The notes under the pieces were generated by a model. It had not been told where the DNA came from, searched no databases, and saw only the letters and a program-made list of their open reading frames with translations. Positions 11,130-23,347 of a stretch of DNA of 64,000 bases are shown piece by piece (positions within the stretch are counted from its first letter, which is position 1; the number at the start of each line of letters is the position of its first letter). The stretch lies in the NCBI GenBank assembly GCA_030522415.1, contig CM060125.1, positions 1,966,901 to 2,030,900 of the forward strand, read 5' to 3'. The position numbers were made by a program, and so were the translations under genes. This DNA comes from Channallabes apus. Taxonomy: Eukaryota > Chordata > Actinopteri > Siluriformes > Clariidae.

Positions 11130-12833
11130 TTTTAAAGGACATCTTTTAGCCCTCCTGCATTACCTTTACATCCCACTAGGGGAAACACTTTGTGAACCAC
11201 TGATACAGTTTAAGCAATATACTGTACTAGACCTGAACAATTTCATCGCTCCATTTTTAGCAAGCTTATCAAGAATATAACAGATCTGTAATTTTTTATT
11301 GAGAATTGTTTTTCTGTAACAGTAGTGCGTTGCAAATCACAGGCTCCACACATACTGACTTATGGAGGTAATTGAATGAAGAAAACCTGTGTGTGTGTGT
11401 GTGTGTGTGTGTGTTTATTTTTTTGATGTCTTATTGATTTCAAGAGAAAGGATAGAAGAACAGATGTTTGAAGCAGTGTTTATAGATGTTGTGACATGAG
11501 TGATAACAATAATGTCTTTAGCAGAAATTTCACAACATGAAGTGTAACTATAAAAGAAATAATTGTTAGCGGTGATACATTGCTCTGGTATGGAAAAAAA
11601 TAATTGCAGGATGTGTTGCTATAGAAAAAGAATCAAAACAATCCACTGTGTGGTAACGCCACTTCATCACACCATCCCATGACTGTTTTTCTTTTATTTT
11701 TCTTGCTTTCTTTTTTTTAACAGCACTTCTTGTTGGGTTTTATTCCCTACATGACGGACCTTATTTAATCTTTGTGTGGTTACATAGAGACACGGTTTTG
11801 GAAAGGACACCTCATCCTCCTGCAGTCTGCATGTGTGTTTGTGTATAGTGCTTGTTTGATGTAGTCTATTTCAGGATTATTAATGTGGAGGACTATTTTA
11901 GGCATGGGACACACATCTGTCCATGCACATGTGTGTGTATTGGTGGGGGGTGTTACTGTAGGTATGTCCATGTTTTGGTGGAAATCTATGCGTCAACATT
12001 GTGAAGGATGAAACGCTGTTTTGTTTGTTTTCTGCTGTTTCTGCTTGTTGCAGATGTTTTTGGTCAAGGACGAGAATTGGATCTTGTTCGTGCTGACGTA
12101 CCCCCTTATAGTATTTCCACCCTTTGGCTTTAAAAAGCCACAAAGCCCAGAAATGCTGGCACGGTGATCTGACGGGATCTCCTCATGGATAAAATGACAC
12201 ATCTGATCTGCTTAATGCTCCAACTTTTCTTCCTCCACATATAAGGAAGTGAAAATTCTTTGAACTATTTCCTTTAATTAGATGTTCAACAACGCCAACC
12301 ATTTTTTGTTCCATTTGATGTAATGTGATATGCACACAGTAAATTTAACATCAAGAATCCTGTTTTTGGACTATTAAAAGATCTCATCTTCTGAGTGATG
12401 GCATGTGATGAATCTGCATTACATTTCCTGTTCCTTAGGGGCTGTCCTTGCTCTTGAGCAGAGTCGGGTGAATTTTGCTTGGACGGCATCCAATCTGACA
12501 GTACCTGACCAGAATTCAGCATTAGCCTTTTCACCTCCCACACAATAGATCAATAATGATTAAGAGACAAGGGCACTCTTAAAGTTACCCGGAACAAGTC
12601 TGCTTCTAGAAACAACTTCATGCAGTGTGCACAAGCATGCTTTGAGGTTGGAAACTAAAACGCTGGAGCGAGTTATTTATAAATGAATAGATATTGAATG
12701 TTCCTTCTCTGTGAGGGGGGTAACAGGTTGCTCGTACCACAGGGAACACCACAGGAACGAGATCATTGTGGTCTGTTTCTTGGTACACTTGTTAAAATTA
12801 GAAAATTTCTACAGTCAGGACAAAATAGTAGTA
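10931..12833. other. Intergenic DNA, nothing recognised
   Basis: Contains an (AT)n tract at about 11096-11120 and a (GT)n tract at about 11389-11414. I looked at open frames at 11780-12200 and 12286-12543 on the minus strand and found no splice context or family resemblance. Confidence 0.45.
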
Positions 12834-13159
12834 CAGTGGAACCTCGGATTGCGAGTAACGCGGTTTGCGAGTGTTCCGCAAGACAAGCAAAGATTTTTAA
12901 TAAATATTGACTTGAAAAACAAACAAGTCTTGGTTTACGAATACCAAGTATCATGTACTGTATCACGCATGCGATTCTTGTTTTGATGCCGAGCATCATG
13001 TGATCACGTGTGTGTGCGCGTGTAAAGCAAAAGCAAATGTCATTAGAGAGGTTAAAGATCAATTTTCTTCCTCTCTGTATCAGTCTGCAGTTTGTGTCTG
13101 TGAGCATGCGTCATTGGACACTGTACCCCTTCACATACTGTACACCCCTCCTCCCTACT

Positions 13160-13190
<31 letters not shown>

Positions 13191-13228
13191 TCCGGAATGA
13201 ATTATGCTTGTAATCCAAGGTTCCACTG
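12834..13228 (+). mobile_element. pogo/Tigger-like non-autonomous element, copy 1
   Basis: A 395-bp element bounded by TA at each end. The left terminus CAGTGGAACCTCGGATTGCG is matched inverted by the right terminus TGTAATCCAAGGTTCCACTG. The interior holds a (CA)n run (13163-13188) and no transposase. Related copies occur at 52701 (opposite orientation, incomplete) and 56727. Confidence 0.85.
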
Positions 13229-13818
13229 TATTTACAGTAGGTATTCTTCAATAGAGACACAGCCACAGCATCAGTTTAAAGCATTTATAAACAGTTTTAC
13301 TGACAAGCAGCATCTACTTGTGAACTGAAAACGTCATGTTAAAGAGACAAGAGTCACATTGTCTTGTGTTTGTTTCCCCATCAACCATTCTGAGCTAGTG
13401 CTAGACTGAATGACAGTGGCTAAAAAAATTTAACGTTTTCCATCTCTGATTTATCCTGCTGAACTCTCACATCTAGCTGGTCATCAATGACAAATCACAG
13501 GTTTATATTAATGTGTTAAAACGTAATAAGGAATTGTTTCCATAGCAACAGCTAATTCACACAGATCTGCTTCACATAATCTAAGACTAATAATGAAAAA
13601 ATATTTTTGACAGCATTATTTAAAAGAGAGAAATGTCCAATTATTGCTATGGTGATATATTTCTAATATTTATGGAAGGAGTCTCCAGTGTTAAAACTTT
13701 ATAAGCACACAGACCAGATGGTGCTCGCAAAGATGGCAAAGGATTTTTTTTTTACTTTGTGTCTTGGTAAATTTCAGGATATGAGCAGCACTTGCAGTGT
13801 TCATTCTGTATTATGTAA

Positions 13819-13819
<1 letters not shown>

Positions 13820-13908
<89 letters not shown>
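13820..13908. repeat. (CA)n(TA)n(T)n composite microsatellite
   Basis: About 29 bases of CA, then about 31 of TA, then about 29 T, contiguous. The apparent protein frame through it is an artefact. Confidence 0.95.
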
Positions 13909-14172
13909 GAATGATTAGAGGTTTTCAAGGTTTTCTTCTCAAGATGTTGAACTCAACACATTCCTTATAAATTAGTCTGTATTCCCAACAGCTGTGTTAA
14001 CAAGCAAGCCAAGCTCATACAACTACTACAAATACAGAGATACAACAGCAGAAGTCTGGAGATGGTTATTCAGAACTTGCTGAATTGCCAAGGAAATGAC
14101 ATTTGTAATCTGTCAGGTGTAACAGATCGTTAAGTACGGTCGGAGGAGACCAGATGTGATGGTAGGTAGTCA

Positions 14173-14173
<1 letters not shown>

Positions 14174-14224
<51 letters not shown>
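14174..14224. repeat. (TTA)n microsatellite
   Basis: About 17 uninterrupted TTA units. Confidence 0.96.
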
Positions 14225-14225
<1 letters not shown>

Positions 14226-15429
14226 GAAAGGAATGTTTGCACATTATTGTCCTGTTTATTCAGTTTAACTATAGAAACGTTTGTCCATTAAAGCACTCAT
14301 CTTGCTTCAAGGAAGAGAAAAAAAGAATCACTGCAAATTGTACAGTAATGGTCTAAAATTGATATGGTGTTGTTCTGCCCTCTAGTGGACAGAATACACT
14401 GTAAGGTGGTGTCCTTCTCTCCTCAAGCTACTGGAACACCTTTAACAACTTTGGACAATCATCTACAGAATAAGGGTTACCCAAGGCCTTTTTGTATACT
14501 TATTTGCTTGTGTCTTTTTAAAATAGGACCCGTTCCATCCCCCCCCCCCCAAAAAAAAATATTTTAACTCAAAGCAAACGAAATATTAGTCTGTATACGG
14601 CAAATTCATGCCAGACAGCCTAAGAATTTGAATTCCATGTAAATGTAATCCATGTAAAAACCTGTAAATGGGTAAAAATTTACTGAGAACAGTTTAATCT
14701 ACATGGTTCATTCACTTTCAACATTTGCAAGATGAGTTCAGAAGGTAAGCGTCCAAATGCATTATGTTTTCTGAAAGGGAAATCTTCTCTTGTGGGTTTC
14801 TACATGGAAACATTAAGGATTCCTCCCAAAAAGAAGAAATAAGGCTTTGATTTTGAGAAATAAATGACTAAAGTTTCCTCTGATACTAACTTTTGTATAC
14901 CATATGATTATTCACTCATTCGTTTATGGTCAATAGCCCTCCAAGGCCAAGGTCATGTTGGATCCATTGACTATCCCAAATTGTTTGGGAGGAAGCTGAA
15001 GAACCCAGAGAAAACCAGCAAGAACACAGAAAAATTCATATTGGCAGTGATCTAAGTGAAGGATAAAACCGCCGCACCACCATGCTTCCCAGGTATGATA
15101 ATGTTGCATTACAAAATAATCCCAAAGCAATCTAAAAGTCACATAGTAACCTGTCATTACAATGGATTTCTTTAATCACATAATTTTACAGTAGTTCATT
15201 TACACTTGGGTGAAATTCGGATTTCCCACCAAGGCCTTTCCCCCCCAAGCCTATTGATTCATTTTTTTTTTGGCACAGTCATAATGACCAGTTGTTGAAC
15301 TACTGTGGTAAAGTCCAGTACATTCCAAGCACCATAAAGAGATTTATGTCATCCTACATCAATAATACCTTCCAGCTATTACTGTAAAATAAGACTTTAT
15401 GTTCTTTATCCTTTCATCCTTCAGCCTCA

Positions 15430-18400
15430 TTATTTGGTCTTCTGTTTGATTTTGGGTGTAGGAGCAGGCACAGGAGTTGGAGCCGGAGGAGGAGTTTTGA
15501 CCAATGACATCACAAGGTCAACACTGGGAAATAAAGACAAGAAAAAAAAAGCATTTACAGGAGAAGACTTGAAGCTGTTATTGCAGCTAAAGATGCTTCT
15601 ACAATGTAGTGAATAAAAGGTCTGAATAAAAGGTCTAATAAAGAAAATTCAGCTTTTGTTGTTTATTACATTTAGGGAAAAAAAATTTAAAACTTGTATT
15701 TGCTTTCTAATCATTTAATAATTTGTAAGTTAAATCTACACTGTCCCCTTGGAAGCGGTAGTGCTGGTTCTAACATATTAAATGTGATACAGAAAAACAG
15801 CACACTTTTTCAAAATGGACAATTACTGGCTCACTGGCTTTCATTATACTCTTGTAATAACAGCATTGTAACTGTCCATAGAAAACTGGGTTAACAAAAG
15901 TGTTCCTATTTACAAATAGACCCAAACTTAATATTTTATAAACCATGGCTATAAATAAAATGTATCTGGTTATATTTATGCCACGTAACATTCATTTGGA
16001 TTGGTTGAGAATGAATCATGTTTTATAAGGAATTTTAATGCAGGGCAAAGTGATAAACATTCTTACATCTCCATGGTTTTTGTCACCAGTGATTGGCCTG
16101 CACTTATGATCCTGTCAATCCGTTCCTGTCAAAATGATTGATAGTCATGACAAGAATAGCTTAAGATACTGAATTGTTAATAATCTAATTTCCTCAAACG
16201 CTTACCTGCTGAAGTTTGTATGCCATAGGCAGAGAGAAAGCACAAATCACACCTGAACAAAGTAAAGATAGCAACTATATAAATATAAATATCCTGTCAG
16301 ATAAAGTAAATTTCTAATTTCTAATTACTCCATAAAAGCATAAAATGAATTTAACAGCTAACATGAGACAAGAAACCCTTACCGGCAATCAGAAGAGTAA
16401 GACCATTGGCTTTTACCCCAACACAGGTCAACAGGTACAGCAGCACAATAAACTATTTAAAAAGAGGATTTATTTAGAACAAATTATAACTGTCATTTTA
16501 AATTCAATTATAGTTCCATATACAGATGAGTGATTTCAAATGAAGCAAGAAGGATAACAGAGAATGTTTTGTACATGTTCTCTTTGAGTCAAAAAGGTTT
16601 TGATTATATAAGTGTGAATTTTGTGCGATTTTTCTAAAAGCTCCACCTACCACTGTTTTGTCATAACAGATAAATCAGCTTGTGTTTGTGGCAACTTAAG
16701 TGTCTATTTTAGTATCAATCACAATGGCTTAGTGTCACGCACACTCGCTCCGCGACTGGCACTAGAACCTCGAAGTAGTACGGTTGTGATTCAGGAAGCG
16801 TAAAAGAAGACAAGATGACGCTTCACATCGCTCAGTCATTGAGTTCGACCATGCCGTTTCTGACTATTCACCAGCCTTTTCGTGAGTACTCACTTTCTTG
16901 GGTTTACTTTTTGAACGAGTGTGTGTCAATAGGATGCGGGTTAAATCTGTGTTTTTCCCTTGCTCCCCTTCCGAGAGAGTCCTTAGAATAACTCGCATGG
17001 TTTTCCTGCTTACTCGCGTGCTTCCGCGTTTGGGTTTACCATGCACGCTACAAAGGGCTAACCGCTAACCGCAACATCTTCTGGTCCGCCTGGGTTAGTG
17101 CCTGACAGAATGACTGAGATTACTCGCACCTCTGCGTTGTGGTGAACCGGCATGCCGAGCTAATCGATAAGCTAAGCGGAGAGATCGCGACTCTTCGCCG
17201 GAGCGTCTTCGGCCTTGCGCCGTGAGGTGGCGGAGCTTCAGCAGGAGAATGCGACCATCCACGAGGCTGTCGCTAGCGCGGCTAGCCGGCCTCCCGTCGC
17301 GTCCCCCCACCTTCTGATGTTTTCCTTTTCTTACCGGATAAATGGGATGGCACGGACGGGAAGTGTAGTGTCTTTCTAACTGCATTAGATCTGGTGTTTG
17401 AGTTTAATTCCACCAAATACTCCACCGATCGATTGCGCATTGCCCTCCTCGTTTTGTTGCTATCCTGGCAGGGAGCTGAGTGGGCCACAGCAGTTCTTCG
17501 TTCTGATTCAGATACCGCCCATTCTTCTTTCAGGGGTCGCCACAGCGAATCATCTGCCTCCATCTAACCCTATCCTCTGCATCCTCTTCTCTCACACCAA
17601 CTAACTTCATGTCCTCTCTCACTGCATCCATAAATCTCCTCTTTGGGCTCCTCTTTTTGCCTGGCAGTTTCAACTTCAGCATCCTTCTACTTATATATTC
17701 ACCATCTCTCCTCTGAACATGTCCAAACCACCTCAATCTGGCCTCTCTGACTTTATCTCCAAAACATCTCACATGGGTTGTCCCTCTGATGAACCCATTC
17801 TTGATCCTATCCATCCTTGTCACTCCCAAGGAGAACCTCAACATCTTCAGCACTGCTACCTCCAACTCTGCCTCCTGTCTTTTCTTCAGTGCCACTGTCT
17901 CTAAGCCGTAGAGCATCGCTGGCCTCACCACTGTCCTGTACACCTTTCGCCGATACTCTTTTATCGCACAACACACCTGAAACTTTTCTCCACCCATTCC
18001 AACCTGCCTGTACCCGCCTCTTCACCTCCTTTCCACACTCTCCATTGCTCTGGACCATTGACCCTAAGTACTTAAAATCCTGCACCATCTTTACCTCTAC
18101 TCCCTGTATCCTCACTGTTCCTCTTGGGTTCCTCTGATTTACACACATGCATTCCGTCCTGCTGTGGCTAACCTTCATTCCTCTGCTTTCCAGAGCGTAC
18201 CTCCACCTCTCCAAATTTTCTTCCACCTGTTCCCTGCTCTCGCTACAAAGCACAATGTCATCTGCAAACATCATAGTCCATGGAGACTCCTGTCTAACCT
18301 CATCTGTCATCCTGTCCGTCACCAGAGCAAACAAAAAGTGGCTTAGAGCCGATCCTTGATGCAAACCCACCTCCACCTTGAACTCTTCTGTCACACCTAC

Positions 18401-21400
18401 AGCACATCTTACCACTGTCTTACAGCTCTCATACATGTCCTGCACCACTCTAACATACTTCTCTGCCACTCCAGACTTCCTCATACAACACCACAGCTCC
18501 TCTCTCGGCACCCTGTCGTACGCCTTCTCTAAATCTACAAAGACACAATGCAACTCTTTATTACCTTCTCTGGACTCCTCCGCCAGCATCTGCAAAGCAA
18601 ATACTGCATCTGATGTACTCTTTCTAGGCATGAAACCATATTGCTGCTCACAAATTCTCACCTCTGCCCTTAACCTAGCTTCCACTACTCTTTCCCACAG
18701 CTTCACTGTATGACTCATTAGCTTTATGCCTCTGTAATTGCCACAGCTCTGCACATCTCCCTTGTTCTTAAAAATCGGCACCAATACACTTCTCCTCCAT
18801 TCCTCTGGAATCCTCTCATTCTTCAAGATATTGTTAAACAAACTAGTCAGAAACTTTACTGCCACCTCTCCTAAGCACTTCCATACCTCCACAGGTATTT
18901 CATCAGAACCAACAGCCTTTCCACTCTTCATCATCTTCAACGCCCTTCTCACCTCACTTTTACTAATATTTACTACTTCCTGCTCCACAACAGTCACCTC
19001 TTCTACTCTTTGTTCTCTTTCATTTTCCTCATTCATCAACTCCTCAAAGTACTCCTTCCATCTTCCCATCACCCTCCTGGCATCTGTCAGTACATTTCCA
19101 TCTCTATCTTTAATCACTCTAACCTGCTGCACATCCTTCCCATCTCTATCTCTCTGCCTCGCCAACCTGTACAGATCCACCTGACCCTCCTTACTGTCCA
19201 GCCTAGCATACAAGTCCTCATATGCTCTTTGTTTGGCCTTTGCCACCGCTACCTTCACCTTACGCAACATCTCCCTGTACTCCTGTCTACTCTCTTCAGT
19301 CCTCTCAGAGTCCCAATTTTTCTTAGCTAGACTCTTTCCCTGTATACACTCCTGGACTTCCTCATTCCACCACCAAGTCTCCTTGTTCACTTTTCCCTTA
19401 CCTGATGATACACCAAGTACCCTCCGACCTGTCTCCCTGATGACATTGGCTGTAGTTGTCCAGTCAACTGTAAGCACCTCCTGACCACCCATAGCTTGTC
19501 TCAACTCCTCCCTAAAGACTACACAACATTCTTCCTTTCTCAGTTTCCACCACTTTGCCCTCTGCTCTGCCTTTGTCCTCTTCACCTTCCTCACCACCAG
19601 GGTTATTTTACACACCACGATTCTGTGTTGTCTGGCTACACTCTCCCCTACCAACACTTTGCAGTCACTAATCTCTTTCAGATTACAACGTCGACACAAG
19701 ATGTAGTCCACCTGAGTGCTTCTGCCTCCACTCTTATATGTCACCCTATGTTCCCTTCCCCAACATGTCCATTGAAGTCTGCACCAATCACCACTCTCTC
19801 ACCTCTGGGGATTCTCTGCATTACCTCATCTAACTCACTCCAGAATGTCTCCTTCTCTTCTAACTCACATCCTACCTGTGGGGCATAACAACTAACAACA
19901 TTGAACATCACCCCTTCAATATCCAGCTTTAGACTCATCAACCTGTCTGATACTCTTTTCACCTCTAGAACATTCCTAACGAACTCCTCTTTCAGAATAA
20001 CTCCTACTCCATTTCTTTTCCTATCCACACCATGGTAAAACAACTTGAACCCTGATCCTAAGCTTCTGGCCTTCCTACCTTTCCACCTGGTCTCCTGGAC
20101 ACACGGTATATCCACCTTCCTTCTCTGCATCATATCAACCAAATCTCTTCCCTTCCCTGTCATGGTCCCAACATTCAAAGTCCCTACTTTCACTCCTAAA
20201 CTCTTGACTTTCCTTTTCTCTCTCTGCTTTCGAACTCGCCTTCCTCCTCTCATTTTTCGACCAACAGTAGCCCAATTTCCACCGGCACCATGTAGATCAA
20301 CAGTAGATCAACAGTACTGGTGACGGTTGTTGTTAACCCGGATGCCCTTCCTGACACAACCCTCTGCATTTATCCAGACTTGGGACTGGCACAAGAAGAG
20401 CCTGGATTGCGCCCCCCCATGATTGCATTGATTCATATACCGCCCATTCATATAACGAAATCACCCGCCAGCTAAAACTCACCTTTGAACACGCTGCAGG
20501 CGAGGTGGAGACCGACACAAAACTGTACCACTTGTGGCAGGGAGGATCGTCCGTGAGCCACTATACCGCCGACTTCCACACTCTCGCTTTGCAGACCTCC
20601 TGGGGAGACGCCGCGCTCCAGACATCCTGTTCCGAGGGACTGGCTTCTCGAATTAAGGATAAACTTGCCGGACGAGAGCTCTCCGCCACACTGGAATGGC
20701 TGATCCAACTCGCATTCCGGATTGACCAGCGCCTCCTGTCTCATCCGAAGCCAGCCCCGAGAACCCTGCCGCCATTGCTCACCTCCTTCACCACCGCCAA
20801 CCCTGGACATGTCAGATCACCACCTCCTGCCATGGTTGACACCAGAGCCAGGGAACCCATGCAATTAGGACGTGCCTCCCTAACCGCTTGCGGGGGGGAC
20901 TGTGTGCCTATTGTGCGACGGCAGCGCAGCACCGAGCGATTTGCCCTCTCTGGCCGGGAAACGCCCAGACCCGGTGAGAAGGGAGAGAAACTCACTGGGC
21001 CCTCTCCAACTCTCCTCCACAGTAACCAACACCATTCCTCATCTCATGGTTCAGGTATCCCTCCAATTTGGCCACAAACGGGTCCGAAGTTCTGCGTTCA
21101 TCGATTCTGCTGCCTTGAGTAACTTCATTGACTCTAACTATGCCAAAGAAATGGGGGTAAAAATCGCAGTCGTTATCCCAGCCAGTTGAGGTTACATCTG
21201 TAGACGGTCGGACCCTTTCCTCCAGTCCTATCACCACTCAAACTCAACTCGTCACCCTACTCATCGACCAACACCAAGAACAGATCCGGTTTCACCTTAC
21301 CTCCATTTCATCGCCCCCCGTCATCCTTGGACATCCTTAGCTACTTCAACATGACCCCCTCATCTCCTGGACACAGAACCGGATTCTACAGTGGGGCCCG

Positions 21401-23316
21401 ACCTGCGTATCGGCTGGGACGTGTTCTAGGGAGTCCAAGGCCCCCGACATCGACACCAATACCATCCCCGCCGCCTATCAGGGCCTGGCTGAAGTGTTCT
21501 GTAAGAATCTCAAGAGATTGCTCGCCGATCAGCTGAATTGTAAGTCGGAGAAGTGCGCTTTCACGAGTGCTCCACCACGTTCCTGGGTTTTGTCATCTCG
21601 TCCCAGGGTGTGGCCATGGACCCGCAGAAGCTGGAAGCTGTGCGTCATTGGCCCCTACTCAAGATCCTCAAGCAGCTTCAACGGTTTCTCGGGTTTGGGA
21701 ATTTCTATCGTCGCTTTATCCGGGACTACAGTACAGTTGCAGCACCCTTGAATGCCTTGACCCGACCCTCATCTCACCACTTCACCCTTAACCCTGCCAT
21801 CTTAGCCTTCCAAAAACTCTGAAACCATTCATTGTGGAGGTAGACGCCTCGGATGTGGGCACAAGGGCCGTTCTCTCCCAGTGAGGTCCAGATCAGAAAC
21901 TACACCCATGTAGTTTCTTCTCCAAAAAAGTTGACCCCATTCATCAGTGATACAGAGTAGGGGACTGCGAGCTGCTGGCCATAAAGTGGGCTTTGGAGGA
22001 ATGGCGTCAGTGGCTCCAGGGCACCAGGGAGACGTTCATCGTTTGGAACAATCACCAAAACCTCATCACTATCCGGAACATAAAACAGCTCAATCCCAGA
22101 CAGGCACGGTGGGCCATATTTTTTGAACATTATAATTTCATCTCTCATACCTCATCTGGGCAGAGCTATCACTCAACCTCCACGTCTCATCTGCCATGAA
22201 CCTAAGCCCATTTGAGGTATGCCACGGTTTCCAGCCTTCCATGTTCGAACACCAAGAACCGGAGGTTGATGCACCATCGGCCCAACAGTTAGTCCACCTG
22301 TGTCGGCAGCTGTGGCACTAAGCTAACCGCACCATCCAGCAGGCCAACACGGGCTACGCTACCCAACATTACCGTTGACACCCTCCGGGACGATTGTACA
22401 ATGTAGGTGACAAGGTATGGTTATCAACAAAGAATCTTCACCTCCATACAGAAGCACGGAAACTTCCACCCAGATTCATCGGCCCCTATCGCATCAGCCT
22501 CCGGATCAATCCTGTCACCTACCGGCTCCAGCTGGCACTTCCCAACTCAAACCCTTCACCACCTCTCCTATGATTGTACCCTGCATCATACCCTAAGTCT
22601 CCTGGGATAGGGTCCAGGCCCCCACGACTCTGTATACAGAATAAAATAGTATAGACGATAAGTGAGTGAATATATTGAGTTTTAATTAAAAAAATATAGC
22701 ATGCTTTGATTGTGATATTTTTAGTGCGTCAAGCATAGAGTAGAGGAGACAAAACCTTTTTCATTACAAATATTATTGACGACCATAAGCAGTACTAAAA
22801 CTTTAGTTTACAAGTATAATCAGCCTTGTCATTTACCAGATTCAGTTTCACTTCAGTAAATAAGGACAGATCATAATACAGGTTTGGGCCATTTAATGTT
22901 CATGCTTCAACCGAGAGCATGTGCATCACTCAGTATATCATAAAAGGATGGGAGACAAAGTGAACACAAAAAGCTTTACAAACACAGTGTGTGCATCTCA
23001 TGATGCGTGTGCATCTTCAAAGTGTTGTAACGTTATATCTCTACTTAATATTCATTTGAAAATATTACTCTACTTGCCTTATGACTCCCAAATGTAGCAA
23101 AATCAGTGCTAGTGATAATGGAAGTTAAACAGAAGGTTGCAACAAGCTAACCCCACCACAGTGCTTAAACTACTGCTCATCATACTGTAGTTTTATGTTT
23201 AATGACACATACCTGTTATTTAATATGGCTGTCAAATCATGAAAAAAGGGACTTGCACTGACCAATGTTTTTTTTTTTTGCTTGTTTCTTGATGATAATA
23301 ATAATAATAATAATAA

Positions 23317-23347
<31 letters not shown>

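Larger units (their letters stand above)
13229..15429. other. Intergenic DNA with composite microsatellites
   Basis: Downstream of rtn2 on its own strand. Holds a CA/TA/T composite tract at 13820-13908 and a (TTA)n tract at 14174-14224. No gene seen. The part nearest 15429 is expected to be rtn2 3'UTR; a CATAAA-type polyadenylation signal may exist, but I saw no canonical AATAAA close by. Confidence 0.45.
17300..21020 (+). pseudogene. gypsy gag, interrupted by a LINE
   Basis: The capsid-type gag region begins near 17310 ([16 protein letters not shown] in one frame) and is open to 17524, then resumes after the LINE at about 20450 ([40 protein letters not shown]). These segments match the Sushi/Mart-type Ty3/gypsy capsid. 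Upstream (17120-17300) a Leu/Glu-rich stretch suggests the N-terminal coiled coil but contains stops. A degenerate zinc-knuckle remnant follows near 20890-20920. Non-functional. Confidence 0.8.
16734..22575 (+). mobile_element. Decayed Ty3/gypsy LTR retrotransposon, split by a LINE
   Basis: A degenerate LTR retrotransposon in antisense to rtn2. A possible LTR start (TGTCACGCACACTCGCTCCG) lies at about 16734; no second LTR was found, so the 3' end is missing. gag, protease, reverse transcriptase C-terminus, RNase H and integrase C-terminus pieces can be recognised in order, with stops, frameshifts and large internal deletions (much of the reverse transcriptase and the integrase core are absent). 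The gag resembles the Sushi/Mart branch of vertebrate gypsy elements. An RTE LINE interrupts gag at 17525-20428. The right limit abuts a V-SINE tail fragment. Confidence 0.85.

Noticed and set aside
12286..13107. Minus-strand frames of 85 and 114 codons
   Set aside because: No recognisable domains; the second overlaps a pogo-like element.
17817..20323. Several plus-strand frames of 60-150 codons
   Set aside because: They are antisense shadows of the minus-strand RTE LINE ORF, rich in Ser/Thr/Pro/Leu as expected from reverse-strand reading.
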